A stretch of DNA of 64,000 bases from Paulownia fortunei (lineage: Eukaryota; Streptophyta; Magnoliopsida; Lamiales; Paulowniaceae), in the NCBI GenBank assembly GCA_019321725.1, contig CM033121.1, positions 4,278,001-4,342,000 on the forward strand. The letters run 5' to 3'. Under the pieces are notes generated by a model that ran no database searches, was not told where the DNA came from, and worked only from the letters and a program-made list of their open reading frames with translations. Below, in pieces: positions 1 through 12,303 of this stretch (the stretch's first letter is position 1; each line of letters opens with the position of its first letter). The translations under genes were made by a program, and so were the position numbers.

Positions 1-401
1 GCAAGTTCATAAAAAAAATATTTGATAGTGGGAGCATTTGTTTTCACAAGAATACAAAGAATATTTATTCTGCACGTTTTTCTCCTGAGTTACTTTTTTA
101 TTTTTTTTTTAATTTTTTCTGCTTTAAATGTGCACTATAAAAATATCCTCTCAACTTTGCTGTCTCACTTCCCTCCATAGATTTAATGTGTTAGTTGTGC
201 AAGAAAGCTGAGAAGTCTTCTTTTTGGCCTGTCCAGCTGCTGCGTGTGGTCCATCATTTTCTTATCTTTTGTGTACCTTCCCATAATTCCATAGTGAAAA
301 AAACCTTGAAGAATTCCACATCACAAATGGCATAAAAGAAACTAGCTGGCACAATCTTTGATTCCTTTATTTATTTTTCTTTTTTCCAGTTCATCTAACA
401 A
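1..401 (+). promoter_or_regulatory. Upstream region of the IAA-amino acid hydrolase gene
   Basis: No coding sequence is evident. A TATA-like element (tataaaaat, 136-144) lies about 260 bp before the ATG at 402, so the leader would be long. A pyrimidine-rich stretch directly precedes the ATG. The assignment as promoter plus 5' leader is inferred from position only. Confidence 0.4.
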
Positions 402-2765
402 ATGGAAGTAGTCCAAGAACTGCAAATCCTGATAATCCTCACTGTTGTATCACTCTTTCCATGTATGCAGCTTGCTTCTGGTGATCTTTGTTTGAACCCT
501 TTTCTGCATGAACATAATTCTTCTTTGACAGAGCATGTAAAAGAGTTGGCCAATGAGCCGGAGACGGTGAACTGGATGGTGAAGATAAGAAGAGAAATTC
601 ACAAGAACCCTGAACTTGCTTTTCAAGAATTTAACACAAGCTCTCTTATCAGGCTTGAATTGGAGAAAATGGGAATTGAATATCGTTGGCCGGTAGCACG
701 TACTGGTGTAGTGGCCACCATTGGTTCTGGTTCTCCTCCATTTGTGGCTCTTAGGGCAGATATGGATGCTCTGCCTATTCAGGTCAGTTGCACTATTGAT
801 TTTATTTGTTTCTCTCAGAAAATGGGAATTTAATGCTTAATTCCTTTTTTTTTTATTAATGTTAGAAGTATCATTTTCTCTTGATGAACTTCAGGTGGCC
901 CTAGTTTTCTTAGAAGTAAATAGGACAAACCCCTTTTATTATGCAGAGACAAAATGCAATTACTGGTTGTTAATTAGACTTTTTCATTATTTAAGGTGGT
1001 ACTGTCATTTGGACCACAGAGACTAACTGTAACATGGAGTAAACTTATCATGATAAGATTTCTATTTGTGGAAATATTCCCACTTCCACCAAAAAAGTGA
1101 GTCATAATCAACTCTGAAAGTGTGCCCATTTTATGATTGTTCCAAAGTGTTCATCCAGAATAATTTATCTTAACAAATTGCTGGTTAAGGTAGAAACCGA
1201 TACTGTCATGACTTTTGCTGCTCCCAGATACTTAGCATGATCATTCAAGACAGTTAATTTGATGCAAAGATGCTGTCCAAAATTTCCTTTCAGAAAATAC
1301 TCAAATTGCTGCAAAATTTCAGTAATATTTCAAACTTCAATTTTTGAGAAACTGTAATATCACCATGTAGGAGTTGAGGGAATGGGAGCACAAGAGCCAA
1401 GTAGATGGCAAAATGCACGCCTGTGGACATGATGCACACATAGCAATGCTTCTAGGTGCTGCAAGATTATTGCAACAACTCCGAAACAATTTGCTGGTGA
1501 GAACTTAGACAATCATCTGTTGTTATAGCACGAAATCATACTATCCAGACATGAACATTCACAAATTTCTGACAAGATCATTCATCAATTTGCTGTAGGG
1601 AACGGTTATTCTAATATTTCAACCAGCTGAGGAAAACGGTGAAGGTGCGAAAGAGATGGTAAGAGAGGGAGTGCTTGAAAATGTTAGCGCGATATTTGGA
1701 TTGCATACAGTCCACAGGTATCCAGGAGGAACGGTTGCATCACGCCCTGGAAAATTTTTGGCTGGTTGTGGGAGCTTTAAAGCAGTGATCAGGGGAAAGG
1801 GAGGGCACGCATCTGCTCCACAGGATTCCGTTGATCCCGTTTTGGCTGCTTCAACTTCTGTTATTAGCTTACAGAATATTGTTTCCAGGGAGACAGACCC
1901 TTTAGATTCTCAGGTAGTTTTAAGTCTTCACAAGTTCTTGAAACTACATTTCATATTTTTGGGGGATAACAAGAATTGAAGATTTTCCAGGTAGTTTCTG
2001 TGACTATGATGCAAGGAGGAGCGCATTTAATGTCATTCCGGAATCAGCCACTATTGCTGGTACTTTCAGGGCATTTGGCAGAAAGAGCTTCTATGCACTA
2101 AGGAAAAGAATAGAAGAGGTAATCAAAATACTTTCACATATGTAAATGCATTTACAAGTCTCCTAATTTAATGTTTTGTGAGTCCAACATAAAATTATGA
2201 TAAATGCACCGTGAAATAATTGTCTCTGATGCACGAAAAGACCTTATAAGGGGATGAATAACTTCTTCAAGTATTCAAATTATGCATCACAATTTCCTTT
2301 TTCTATTTGCTTACTAGCAAGGAAAACTTCATGATGGGTTAATTATTATCTGAGGATGTTTTGCCTTGTGCTTCCCAGGTTATAAAAAGCCAGGTGGCTG
2401 TACATCGCTGCTCGGCCTACGTTGAATTTGATGGAAAAGAGCATCCAACGCTTCCACCAACCATAAATGATGAGAGAATATATGAACATGTACAACAAGT
2501 GTCAAAGATGATTGTTGGAGAAGAAAACACAATATTAGCTCCTACTTTCATGGGGAGTGAAGATTTTGCAGTTTACTTAGAAAGGGTACCAGGATCCTTC
2601 TTGCTCTTGGGAGTAAGGAATGAGAAGGTTGGATCTGTATACCCCCCTCACAGTCCTTACTATACAATTGATGAGGATGTGCTTCCTATTGGAGCAACAA
2701 TCCATGCCATATTTGCATTTTCTTATCTGCTGAATCTTAGTGATCAGTGCCAATTATTATGGTGA
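402..2765 (+). pseudogene. IAA-amino acid hydrolase, ILR1/IAR3-like (M20 peptidase family), frameshifted in exon 4
   Basis: Enzymes of this family hydrolyse amide conjugates of auxin, such as IAA-Ala or IAA-Leu, to free IAA, generally in the ER lumen. Exons read as 402-782, 1371-1496, 1599-1913, 1991-2118 and 2379-2765, about 444 residues, normal for the family. The N-terminus is a hydrophobic signal peptide. M20 metal-site motifs are intact: ADMDALP (about residues 119-125), HACGHDAH (143-150), QPAEE (177-181), then GKGGHASAP and MGSEDF. The closest remembered relatives are IAR3/ILL proteins, through blocks such as [11 protein letters not shown] and [12 protein letters not shown]. The C-terminus (ending QLLW) lacks the KDEL/HDEL tail many members carry. 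Exon 4 enters and leaves in phase 0 yet is 128 nt, one base short of 129. The frame breaks after VVSVTMMQGG at about 2014-2023 and the family sequence (FNVIPESATIAGTFRAF) resumes one frame over. As written it stops early, so it is either a recent pseudogene or a base-call error. Confidence 0.85.
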
Positions 2766-4413
2766 GGTGTTCTTCAGATTTTGAGCTTTGTACACATTAA
2801 TGCTTCAATACCCTCTCTCTCTCTCGTTCCTAATTTTAACTGTCATTGGCATGTGTGATCATAAGTAACAAAAGCAAGAATAACTATGGAATTAAAGTGA
2901 TAAAAGACCAAGCTTGCCTTTAATGCTCAATTACACGGCAAATGAGTTTATACCTTCATATGATCAGTTTGTTGGGAAAATTAAGTGTGATTTTAGATGG
3001 TTTAGAATATTTGCAAAATATTGGTCAAGTTAAGAGTTTGACTCTTTCTTTTTAAAACAAAATTGCCTCACTCTGGTGCTTTCGTAATTCCAGCAATTAT
3101 CTTTTAAGATACAACGATCGTTTTTTAAATAATGACATTATTACAAATTTTAAAAATATCAAATTAATAAAATATCTTGAACTCTATTAGAATATTGGAA
3201 TGAGAAGAGAGGTGTAGGGTTGAGAAAAATTGAAATTTACAAATGAAAAGAATTTATTTATAATTTTCAAAAAGTCACGACCCATAAAAACAACTATTGA
3301 AAAAATAGATTTGACTAGACAATGTTCTTAAACCCAAGCCAGAGCTAGGCGGAACCAACCGAATGCTCGTGCATAATGGCTTTGGTTTAAACGTACTAAC
3401 ATGCAAGTTCTTTTCCTTCCAAAAACCATTGGTGGCCTCTTGGACCCAAAACTTGTATCAACCTTGAACCATATAAAGTGATCTAAGGTCTTTTTAATTT
3501 CCAATGCTAGTCGAATGACTATTCATTTTTTTTCTATTTTTCAACTCAAAAATTTATACTATTTCAAAAGACTCAAATTCAATTTTGGGTTTAATTTATC
3601 ATTTAGCCAAAATTGATTTTGAGATCATTACTAATCTAATTGTGGAGTAGATTAAGTTAAGCCAAAGAATTCTTATAATCAACAAATGAGACCCACTTAA
3701 ATAAACAAAACCAAATATTAAAATCACTTCCAACAATCTCCACATATGAATGAATTGATGCGTATGAACTATGCAAATATCGAAGAGAGTTTAAGGGAAA
3801 AGTTATTGGATCGAGAAAAGTAGTTTATGACTTTGAATCTTTTTTATAGAATACATTGAATTCACTTAGCAAATTGTGAACGCAATGTTTTAAATTGTTC
3901 AATCGTTAATATAAACCTACACGATATTATTTTTACAGTAATTTTTCTAATATCTTTAGTTCTCATGATTGTGTTCATTTTGACCCTAAACAACTTCTTG
4001 GATTCAAAAGTGTTAACTTGAGAAGCAGCCACATACATAATTGTTTATTGATATCTATCAAAATTATGATATTATATTCCACTTGGCAATATATAAATTA
4101 CTAAAAGTATAACATAACCACACTATATACAACACGCAGAAATGAGCAGGAGTTAACTCCCAAGTGTTTTTTTGATTTTTCATAACTTAATTATCCCATT
4201 GAACGAATATATTGTGATCTCAAATGAGTAAGATTGTGTTCGTAACGATTTGTAAATTTGTAGGTTTTTAAGTTTATTTTCCTTGATAATCATTATACTT
4301 GACCTTCAAGTTGTCATTTAGTCTACAAATTCATAAGATTCTTTTTCAATTCACATTACCGATCGAGATAATTCAATTATAGTTCAATTATCTTATGGTA
4401 TTACGTTTGCAAC

Positions 4414-4485
4414 TATTTGTAGAGACTTACTATCATAAATACTATTTTGTATTTGTAGAGACTTACTATCATAAATACTATTTTG
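4414..4485. repeat. Perfect tandem duplication, 2 x 36 bp
   Basis: Positions 4414-4449 are repeated exactly at 4450-4485 (unit begins tatttgtagagacttac). Perfect identity implies a recent slippage or short duplication in non-coding DNA. Confidence 0.9.
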
Positions 4486-5126
4486 TGCCCTTCCGATTGA
4501 CTATCATAATATATTGTATTACATGCATCTGTTTAAGCCAATAAAATATATCATTTAATAAATTATGAAGCTATTGTGCTGCTGCTTCAATTTTAATTAA
4601 AGCTATGAATTCTTATTTCATTTTGGATCGAGTCATGTAAGTTTATTTTAAGAATTTCATGACATGGTTGCACCATCAATTATAAAAACATAACTGCTAG
4701 TGACTTAGAGTCTTTTGTGTATAATACACCATTCTCGTCACTATATAATACATCTAGATATCTTGTATAATATATCCTTAATTTACGATGATTTTATAAA
4801 TATTTCAGAACCATAATCAATATTTTCCAATGGTTATTGTTTGAATTACCACTAAATCTAGTTCATTTATTGAGTGAGTATGTAATATCTACGATGTGCA
4901 GTTCATAAATCAAACTGTCAATTCATATTATTCCAGAATCAGTTACTTCTGTTCTTTTCTTTAGTGCATGGAAGCTCTTCTTGCCGAATGCCCCGCATAG
5001 AGAGAGAGAGAGTTTGGGTCAATCGATGAAGGCCCAGTATGTTATCTAGGGATAACTATTAATTAGAGCCCAATTGTGAGCCTGTATTTAAACTACATTT
5101 ATTTTGTTCAAACAGCGTCCGGGCTT

Positions 5127-5154
5127 AATGGACCAGCCCATGGGCTTGTCCATT
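5127..5154. promoter_or_regulatory. 28-bp near-palindrome with paired site II-like elements
   Basis: The arms AATGGAC / GTCCATT enclose AGCCCATGGGCT. The whole pairs with itself with one mismatched pair. AGCCCAT/ATGGGCT is the class II/telo-associated TCP-binding type of element common upstream of housekeeping and organelle-related plant genes. It lies about 1.4 kb before the OB-fold ATG, and perhaps 0.6 kb before its transcription start if there is a 5' UTR intron. Function is inferred. Confidence 0.4.
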
Positions 5155-6515
5155 ACATATTGATGTTTTTTTTTTTAGTTGTTTAACTGGATAAACAAAA
5201 ATTGATTCAATTGAAATAATAGAAAAATGGTGTATTTCAATAGCTGTTGATTTTTCATAAAAGGTTAAAGTTGGATAATAAAACGTTGTAGATATTTTAA
5301 TTTTTAAAAAATATTAATTTAAGTTGGGTTGGGCTGGTTTAGGTCCGATTGATCTATATTTGCCCACATTTAACCAGTTAGTATCTCTGCCCTAATATGG
5401 ATCTGATCCGATCAATTTGGTAATCTCAATTTGCAGTTTTAACAAAAAAAAAAAAAATGAAATAATTTATGAATATGCTAAAAGTTTCTGGTTTATTAAT
5501 ATTTTTTTATTAAATTCTGATTTTCAACCTATATTCGAGTAACATTTTTAAAAGTAATTTTGCCACTAAATCCCTGAAATAGCTTTAAAATGATGTCACT
5601 AGTAGGAAAGAAGAAGAAAAAACCATTGCTTGGCATAAAAAGATAATGTTAAAAAAAAAAAACAATAGGGTTGAAAATATAAAAGGAGAAATATTTGGGT
5701 GTGAAGACTCGTTTGCATTCACGGTGCACCTTCACAAGCTACCGACTCTAAAGACCTTAACTATGCACAACTCTAATTCTTTTAAATCTCCATAGAAAAC
5801 TCTGTTTATTTAGCTAACTACATCTCGTGATTTTCTCTGCTGAAATTCAGGTGGGCTGACTTCACGCACTTTTAATTAGAAGAGATTCCTGTTTATTCCT
5901 TTGTTTTTTGGTTATTTTTTTTAATTTTTTTGTAATTTCTTGATCTGCATGAATGGGGCATAAGTTGATCTGCTCCAAATTGTTGTATCATTCCTATTTT
6001 TATTTGAAAAGGATTGGATTTTGTGCAGGCCCTTTATGGATTCTGTCTGTATTTTATTTATTTATTGGTGAAAGCATTAATCTTTGATTTACTTAATTTA
6101 TTCTTTTTCGTTATAGCATTTTAGGTGTCTGCTGAATTCTTGGTTTGCACGAATTACGGTCTGATTCAAGTTGAAGAAACTGACAGAAATTAGGAATCGT
6201 TAAATACACAAATCTTGCTTAATTGGAATTTATATTAAGTTGAAATATTATCAGATTGACAGTAAAGATCTTACCTGTAAGCAGAACAATTTAATTTTGT
6301 CCAGATTGAGCTGGACACATATTTTCTCCTAGTTCATTTTTGCAATTTTTATTCTGAAATCTGTTCTCCATGCAATCATATCTCCTGTGCAACTTTGGAT
6401 ATTCTGTTAAGTAGGAGTACTTTATAAGATAGCACACTTCATTTTGAAATTCGTTGAATACTTTGCAGAGTCTCAGATAACAAGATACATTTTGGGGAAA
6501 CAAAAGAAATACGAA

Positions 6516-9055
6516 ATGGCTGACCAGATAAAAAAGCAGTTCACTAAGGTAAACCAGCTGCGCCCGTTGGATACTGGGCTTAATTTAACTGTAAAGGTGA
6601 TCAATGCAAAGACAGTAGTGCAGAGAGGTCGCACACAAGGACGGTTTGCTGAATGCTTAGTGGGAGATGAGACAGGAATGATTATTTTTGCGGCTAGAAA
6701 CGACCAAGGTATGTACCTTTTCCTCTCCAAAATCTGGAGTTATTGATCTTTCAGTACACACATGTAGTTGCTATAGTATACTTGTATTACAAAGGCCATT
6801 AAATTAGATTTTTTTGGTTACTACTTACTCATGAGTTGTGCATATCTTGTGCTAAGCTTTTCTTTCTCTAAATCTTCATGGTACACCTATCTTATTTTTT
6901 GGAGATCTTAAAATGAGTTAGACTGTTAGTCCTTCGATTTGATGAACTCATTCAACATCTGAATCTGAAGTATATCAAGTATGATTCATTTAGTTTGCAA
7001 AGTGAATTCCTCGTTCTGGACATCATTCTTTTCTGTGATGTCAATATCCTATGAACAGTTGCCACAGAGAGATGGAGGGTTCGGGTTTCAGAATGTTCAT
7101 CTTCCTCATTTATATAATTTCTTTGTTTGACTGCTGCAAAAGAATCATTTCAACTGGTTGGACAGCTATTCAATTATCTTTCTCAATGTTAGTGCTGTTG
7201 TATTGTGCCTTTTTTGGCTGGCATTTGGCTAAAAGTGTTGAACCTGAATAGCATAAGCAGGAAGCTTCCTTTTCAGTGGGTCTGATAAATGGTGCTTAAC
7301 TGCATATGTTTTATGTGTGGATTTCACCAGCATTGCAATTACTTGGTGCTGGCAACTTTTTTTAAATTTTAGATCTTAGCCGTCTTTAGTTCTTAGTTCT
7401 TGGATAACATATTTCTTCACACCTTAAATATCAGCTTCTCAAAGATGGAAAGTACACATATCAGGTCATTGGATGTCATGTTGGCTTTGTGGTTGAATTG
7501 TTTGAGTTCTGAATATAAAAGCATTTTTTGTGCTTAAAGTATATTTCTTAGTTAGATTGCATAATTCATGCTATACCACTTTCACACTTGTGGATTTTAT
7601 TGTATCAAGTTATCAGCTCTTTGTTTTGATCTTTAGTCGGATTAAATTGTATGTATACTTGAAATCAGTCATAGTAAGTTGTAAATCCTCTTTTAACTAA
7701 AAAAATAATGTCGTTGAAATAAATTCAACCTACAATGATTTCTCAGTAATCTCAATATGATATAGATGAAATTGAAATGTATGTAGAGTACGTTTCAATT
7801 ATTAGAGCATAGAACTTCTCGCTGAGATTTAAATACTCAAAATTTCTCATGATATCCCCTAGATGTGATAAGCTACATGAGCTATCAAATTTCGTATCTA
7901 GTAAAAGTTGTTGAACACCTTCCAGGACCAGCTGGAAGTAGTAGTGCTTGCAAGTAAGAGGTAATGTCTTTAAACAAGTACAATTGGAGAGTTTTTAGCA
8001 AAATTCAAATGAGGGTGTTACTAGTTTCATGGTAACACAAATTTCTAAGGTTGATTATTGTGGTGTAACAAGAATGTTTATGTATATTGATTGAAGGGTA
8101 AAGAGGTGGTGTACTGTTGTTGTACTACTGTTGCATCTAGTTCAATATGATTTTTTCCCTCTCAAACAGCTGCGAATCCTTTTCCTTCTTAAAGTATTAT
8201 GGTCCATGTAGATGACATTAGAAAGTAACACCTTCTAATTTTGTCTGTGTGTGTGTGTACGTATATATATGAGCGAAAGAACTAGCTAATGGTCAGTTCA
8301 GAAACTTTGCACAAATTCTCAAAGAGAATAACTACTCTATCATTTAGTCAATTAGGGTAACACTTGGAAAGGCCTCCTGATATTTTAATAGATATAACAG
8401 GCTTCCTTCCATTTGAGAAGTCAATTAAAGCTTGTAGTTTATTTTCATAAAGAATGACCAACTGATGGTAGCAGCAGGCTTGCTATTTTCTTAATACGCT
8501 GAGTCGCTGATGTGTAGTGGAATAGGCATAGTCTATGTGTCCTCAAAGTTGGTCGACTGTTGTGACATTTTAGAGATGATAAGTGGATGCTTGGCCATTT
8601 TGTTCAGAAACCAGCTTGTATTCTGTGGTGTCTTTGTTATTCTAGCAAATGAATTTTGTCTACTGGCATAAGAGGATATTTGGCTTCTGTTGCATTATTC
8701 TCTATTTGCTGTTGAAATCCTCCCTCCAATGGTTGTTTCTATTTTTCTTATCGCGGTATCATTAGAATGTTTGATCGACGTGGAAGAATTACAATAATTA
8801 GGTTTTTGCTTATGAATGCCGATGAATTTCTCTTACTTTTATTGACAAATTGGTTTGTGTTTATTAGTGCATCTGGCAAAAGAGGGTAACACGCTCACCC
8901 TCTCAAATGCAAAAATTGACATGTTCAAGGGATCGATGAGGCTTGCAGTGGACCGAGCCGGCCGTGTTGAAGTTGGTGACCCTGCCAGTTTCTCTGTGGA
9001 AGAGAATAACAACTTGTCTTTGATTGAATTTGACCGCATTGATGTAGTGGTTTGA
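6516..9055 (+). CDS. OB-fold nucleic-acid-binding protein (At4g28440/At1g10590-like, SOSS-B-related)
   Basis: Two coding exons, 6516-6708 and 8868-9055, encode 126 residues; the phase-1 junction restores ARNDQ-VHLAKEG. The protein is one OB-fold domain. Recognisable blocks are LRPLDTGLNLTVKV, AECLVGDETGMIIFAARNDQ, IDMFKGSMRLAVD and a C-terminal NNLSLIEF. These match the plant family annotated as single-stranded nucleic acid-binding OB-fold proteins, related to the SOSS complex B subunit; the molecular role in plants is poorly known. The ATG at 6516 was chosen because it starts the family N-terminus and follows a likely 5' UTR intron acceptor (ctttgcag, ending 6469). The matching donor would be attcag|gtgggc near 5850. 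The 2.16 kb intron shows no other gene. Length is typical. Confidence 0.85.
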
Positions 9056-9716
9056 GCTGCACGGAACAAGAACTGATGCTGTCAAGTTCAGAGGCTGCTA
9101 GTGCAACATGATCAGACTTTTCTGAAACCATAGGCTGCTGTTGAAATTTGAGCTAATCTTTATTGCATTTTTGTTTTCCATTACTCACATCAGGGCAGTG
9201 TTTTGTCAATCTTCATAATTTTTTTTTTCTTGTCAAGGGGTATAATTCATAGATCTTTTCTTGTTATTTGTTTAAATAAGTTGTTCCTTAGTGGTGACGG
9301 AGCAAAATTAAGGATAAATAACACTTCGGCCTCCTAGCTATGAGTAAATTTTATGAGGATTAAGTAATTTAGCTCGCTTAACAAGACGAGCTATGCATAG
9401 TTGAGACTGTAAATCAGGATCAAATCCAACATATGTTGTTAAAACAGCAGCCAAATTATGTAGAACTACATAATTACTAAAGAGTAATTTAATAATTGGA
9501 ACTTGGAAGAACGCAGAGGTACATTAGCTCATCATCAGCTTCAGAAATTACTATTGAGTACATCAACCATATGGTGAAAGAAAATACATAAAATTGATGC
9601 TAGGAGAATTGAGGAAAATCAATGGTAAAAAAAAAAGAATAAAAGAAAAAAATCATCCAAGCAAAAAACACAAGCATATATATAAATGAAAAGAGCACTT
9701 GAAGAGGAAATTAATC
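9056..9716. other. Convergent 3' region between the OB-fold and AGP genes
   Basis: Presumed 3' UTRs of the two convergent genes. T-rich and A-rich tracts suit polyadenylation, but no other element is supported. Confidence 0.4.
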
Positions 9717-9932
9717 TCAAATCCTTTTCCCAGTTACGCCGATGAAAGAAACAGTCAAGGCCAAGAATCCAACCACCGCTGATGGAGAAGAACTGAAGGC
9801 AGTTGAGGGCGGTGGTGGTGGCACTGGCGACGGCCCAGGAGCCATGTTGTGGTGGTCATGGCCCTCATGGGCCACAACCACCGCAACCATCACCACAAGG
9901 CAAGCCAAAAATGCAGTGAACCGAACTGCCAT
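9717..9932 (-). CDS. Arabinogalactan peptide (short GPI-anchored AGP-like protein)
   Basis: One uninterrupted frame of 71 residues. Residues 1-21 form a signal peptide (MAVRFTAFLACLVVMVAVVVA). A His/Asp-rich patch follows (HEGHDHHNM), then a Pro/Ser core (APGPSPVPPPPPSTAFSSSPSA) and a C-terminal hydrophobic segment (VVGFLALTVSFIGV) ending in basic residues. Signal peptide, short AP/SP/PP core and hydrophobic tail are the layout of AG peptides: Pro residues are hydroxylated and glycosylated, and the tail is swapped for a GPI anchor at the plasma membrane. The His-rich patch might bind metal; that is inference. The start is the ATG at 9932; an upstream in-frame TTG is ignored. A TATA-like ctataaata (minus strand) lies near 10018-10026, about 90 bp upstream. 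Confidence 0.8.
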   Translation of the reverse strand: MAVRFTAFLACLVVMVAVVVAHEGHDHHNMAPGPSPVPPPPPSTAFSSSPSAVVGFLALTVSFIGVTGKRI

Positions 9933-10017
9933 CCTCAAAATGCAATAATTTTTTTATGGACTTAATTTCACTTCTTGATGGCTTAGGCAAATTATTTCAT
10001 GGCCATATCATCATGCC

Positions 10018-10026
10018 TATTTATAG
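10018..10026 (-). promoter_or_regulatory. TATA box of the arabinogalactan peptide gene
   Basis: Minus-strand TATAAATA about 90 bp before the ATG at 9932, which would give a leader of about 60 nt. Confidence 0.5.
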
Positions 10027-12079
10027 TAAAAGAATTTGCTAGATTTGTACTTACTATATTTGACTTGGCTGTAGTTGTACGAGCCAATGTGAAGTTGTAC
10101 TGTCATTATGATGGTTGATTTAATTTTTAAATACTATATAGAATATTGTACTTATTAGTGATCAATGAAATAAAATAATATGGTTTGTAGATGGTAATTT
10201 CATTTCCTTAAAAATTTTGAGAATACCAATCGATCTCCCCTACTTATGGTATGTATTTCCTTCTAATGGGGATTTTAACCTCATTCTCACATTTTGCCTT
10301 CAAAATAATTTTTTTTTTCAAATAAAACAAGAGGAATGTACTTTTACTTTAAGTTGGAATCTACTTGGAGTAGATTTGAATTTGAGCAGACCTGTTGACA
10401 TCTTTTATTGAACGCATAACACATGATAATAATCATATAAATATTTACTCTCAAGTGTTGATACTTTAACTTGCCATAATCATTAATTTTAAATAATCTT
10501 GATAGTGTTTTTTTATTTTAGATTCAAGTTGAGATTTAATTAATTCTTCCTTTTAATATAAAATTCCAACCCCAACCCAAATCACATTCTTAATTTTTTT
10601 GTGTAAGGAGATAATTAGAGATTTTTTTACACGAGATCACGAAATTAATCAGAGTGTTCAAAAAATAACGAAAAAAACTGATACAAGATAAATATAATTA
10701 TTTTGATCGGGTGGTATGGCCAAACTTAATTTATCAAGAAAATTCTTCTTTTTCTTCCTTTATTTTTCGTATTATTTTTTTTTATTTAAGTTTGCAGTTC
10801 GATAGTATGTGCTAGGAATCATGAAAGGCAGGAAAAATTCGAGTTGACTTTTTTACAATGAGAAGAGGTATAGTCCCTGGACTGTGATCGTGCTTGGAGA
10901 CAATTGACGTGACTGCAAATAATATGATACATAGCTAATGCAATACATATAATTAAAAGTATATATGTACACATATTTTAAATTAAAGTTATAATGATTA
11001 ATTTAAATATAGACTAGGTACACATTTAATCTAACATTGATTCGTGTCATCGTGGTCCAGGCCCCATGCTGTTTCCAGTTAAGTCTGTTTTACTTTTTAT
11101 TTTATTTTTCCTTATTTGTGTATATTATTCTTTCTTTTCTTTTCTTTTCTTTTTTTAAAGAAGACTTTGCATTAGATACGAATGTCAATTATTTTCTATA
11201 ATTGTAAATATTATTAATGATTTTAAAGTCAAATCTTTAACCTCCATCCGGTTTTCCCCCAACCTTATGCATGAAAGTAAGTATTATTATAGGTTACTTG
11301 TCATGCACAATAAGAAAAAATGCATTAAGAGAATAATTATGTCAAACTTATTAGTAGTCACATATTTTTTGTTTTATATTAATAATAATAGTTTTTATAA
11401 ATTTAATATTGATAAAAATTATTTTAAATCATTATTATTAACAATTAGTGACATATGTATTAAATAATAGTTTAGTTACAAAATAGATATAATCACATAC
11501 ACCAACTTCTTTTGTTCCAAAATTATTACTTTACACATGTTACTAGTTGTCAATTTCAACAATTGTTATACAATTCTTGTATAAATAATTATCAAATACA
11601 TGATTTTTTTTTGTTATAATTAAATTTGTAAAATTATTATTTCATTGAAATAATAATTTTTATTACTTAATATATATATATATAATTATGAGAGCTTAAC
11701 ATTATTATTAATACTTTTTTTTTTACTTAGTGATGTTCAATGTACTAAATAAAATAAATGGTTGAAGACTTCCAAAGATGTTTGAAACTACTTCCCTCAT
11801 TGCTTTAGATTTTGAGTTGATACTTCCACATCCATATCACAATTAGCTTCCACGAATACAAATCTAATTCCATCATACACTCACATATTGTTGATTATTC
11901 ATCACGTGCAATATTTTATTAAAATATACATACAACGATAATTAATAATACAATACAAAGAGTAATAACATTCACAAGATGAAAATTTCACTGACCAAAC
12001 ATGGAAATCAAACAGAAACGCATCTTCTATAATTCAAAACACACACATACACACAGCAGCCGCCAGCAGTGGCCGCCAA
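10027..12079. other. Intergenic AT-rich region
   Basis: No gene is supported on either strand. It contains TTTTC-type pyrimidine tracts (about 11128-11155) and short AT microsatellites (about 11670-11684). Confidence 0.5.
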
Positions 12080-12211
12080 TCAGAAGCAGCAGCCGCCAGC
12101 GGTGGCGTCGCCAGTGGAAGCACACCAAAGCACGATAAACGCTGCTCGGAACAACCAGCAGAAAGTGGACTTGAGACCAGATTTCTTTGGTTTCGTCTCT
12201 ACAGTTGACAT
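12080..12211 (-). CDS. Candidate small membrane peptide, 43 aa (cluster member 1)
   Basis: I do not recognise this as a named family. The ATG-TGA frame of 43 codons sits in an island much richer in G+C than the AT-rich DNA around it. The product starts MSTVETKPKKSGLK (basic), followed by a hydrophobic run STFCWLFRAAFIVLWC and a small-residue tail with GD and a late CC. A minus-strand TATATATA (12303-12296) lies 92 bp upstream; the interval carries a GA-rich leader and an ATG context typical of plant 5' UTRs. It shares the spacing LK-x7-R-x2-F-[IL]-V-x2-C-x3-G-D with the 33-aa frame at 13931-14032. The antisense strand has an open but ATG-less frame over the same island. There is no homology evidence, so this is a supported candidate only. 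Confidence 0.5.
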   Translation of the reverse strand: MSTVETKPKKSGLKSTFCWLFRAAFIVLWCASTGDATAGGCCF

Positions 12212-12295
12212 GATGGATTATTTGTTGTTATATCCTTCGGCTCCTTATAATTAAATTTTCTCTTCTCTTTCTCTTGCACCCATTCTGAACATACC

Positions 12296-12303
12296 TATAT
12301 ATA
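12296..12303 (-). promoter_or_regulatory. TATA box of small-peptide candidate 1
   Basis: Minus-strand CTATATATAGG context, 92 bp before the ATG at 12211. The same octamer followed by GG precedes candidate 2, and the next ~15 bases are also similar. Confidence 0.5.

Larger units (their letters stand above)
2766..5699. other. Intergenic AT-rich region between the hydrolase and OB-fold genes
   Basis: No gene is supported. It holds a perfect 36-bp tandem duplication (4414-4485), a GA microsatellite near 5000-5012, and a 28-bp near-palindrome with two GGGCT/AGCCC elements (5127-5154). The last few hundred bases probably contain the OB-fold gene promoter. Confidence 0.6.

Noticed and set aside
12069..12254. 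Plus-strand 61-codon frame starting at GTG
   Set aside because: It has no ATG, and a stop lies just upstream at 12030. The antisense 43-aa frame has a proper ATG, leader and TATA box. Kept only as a finding.
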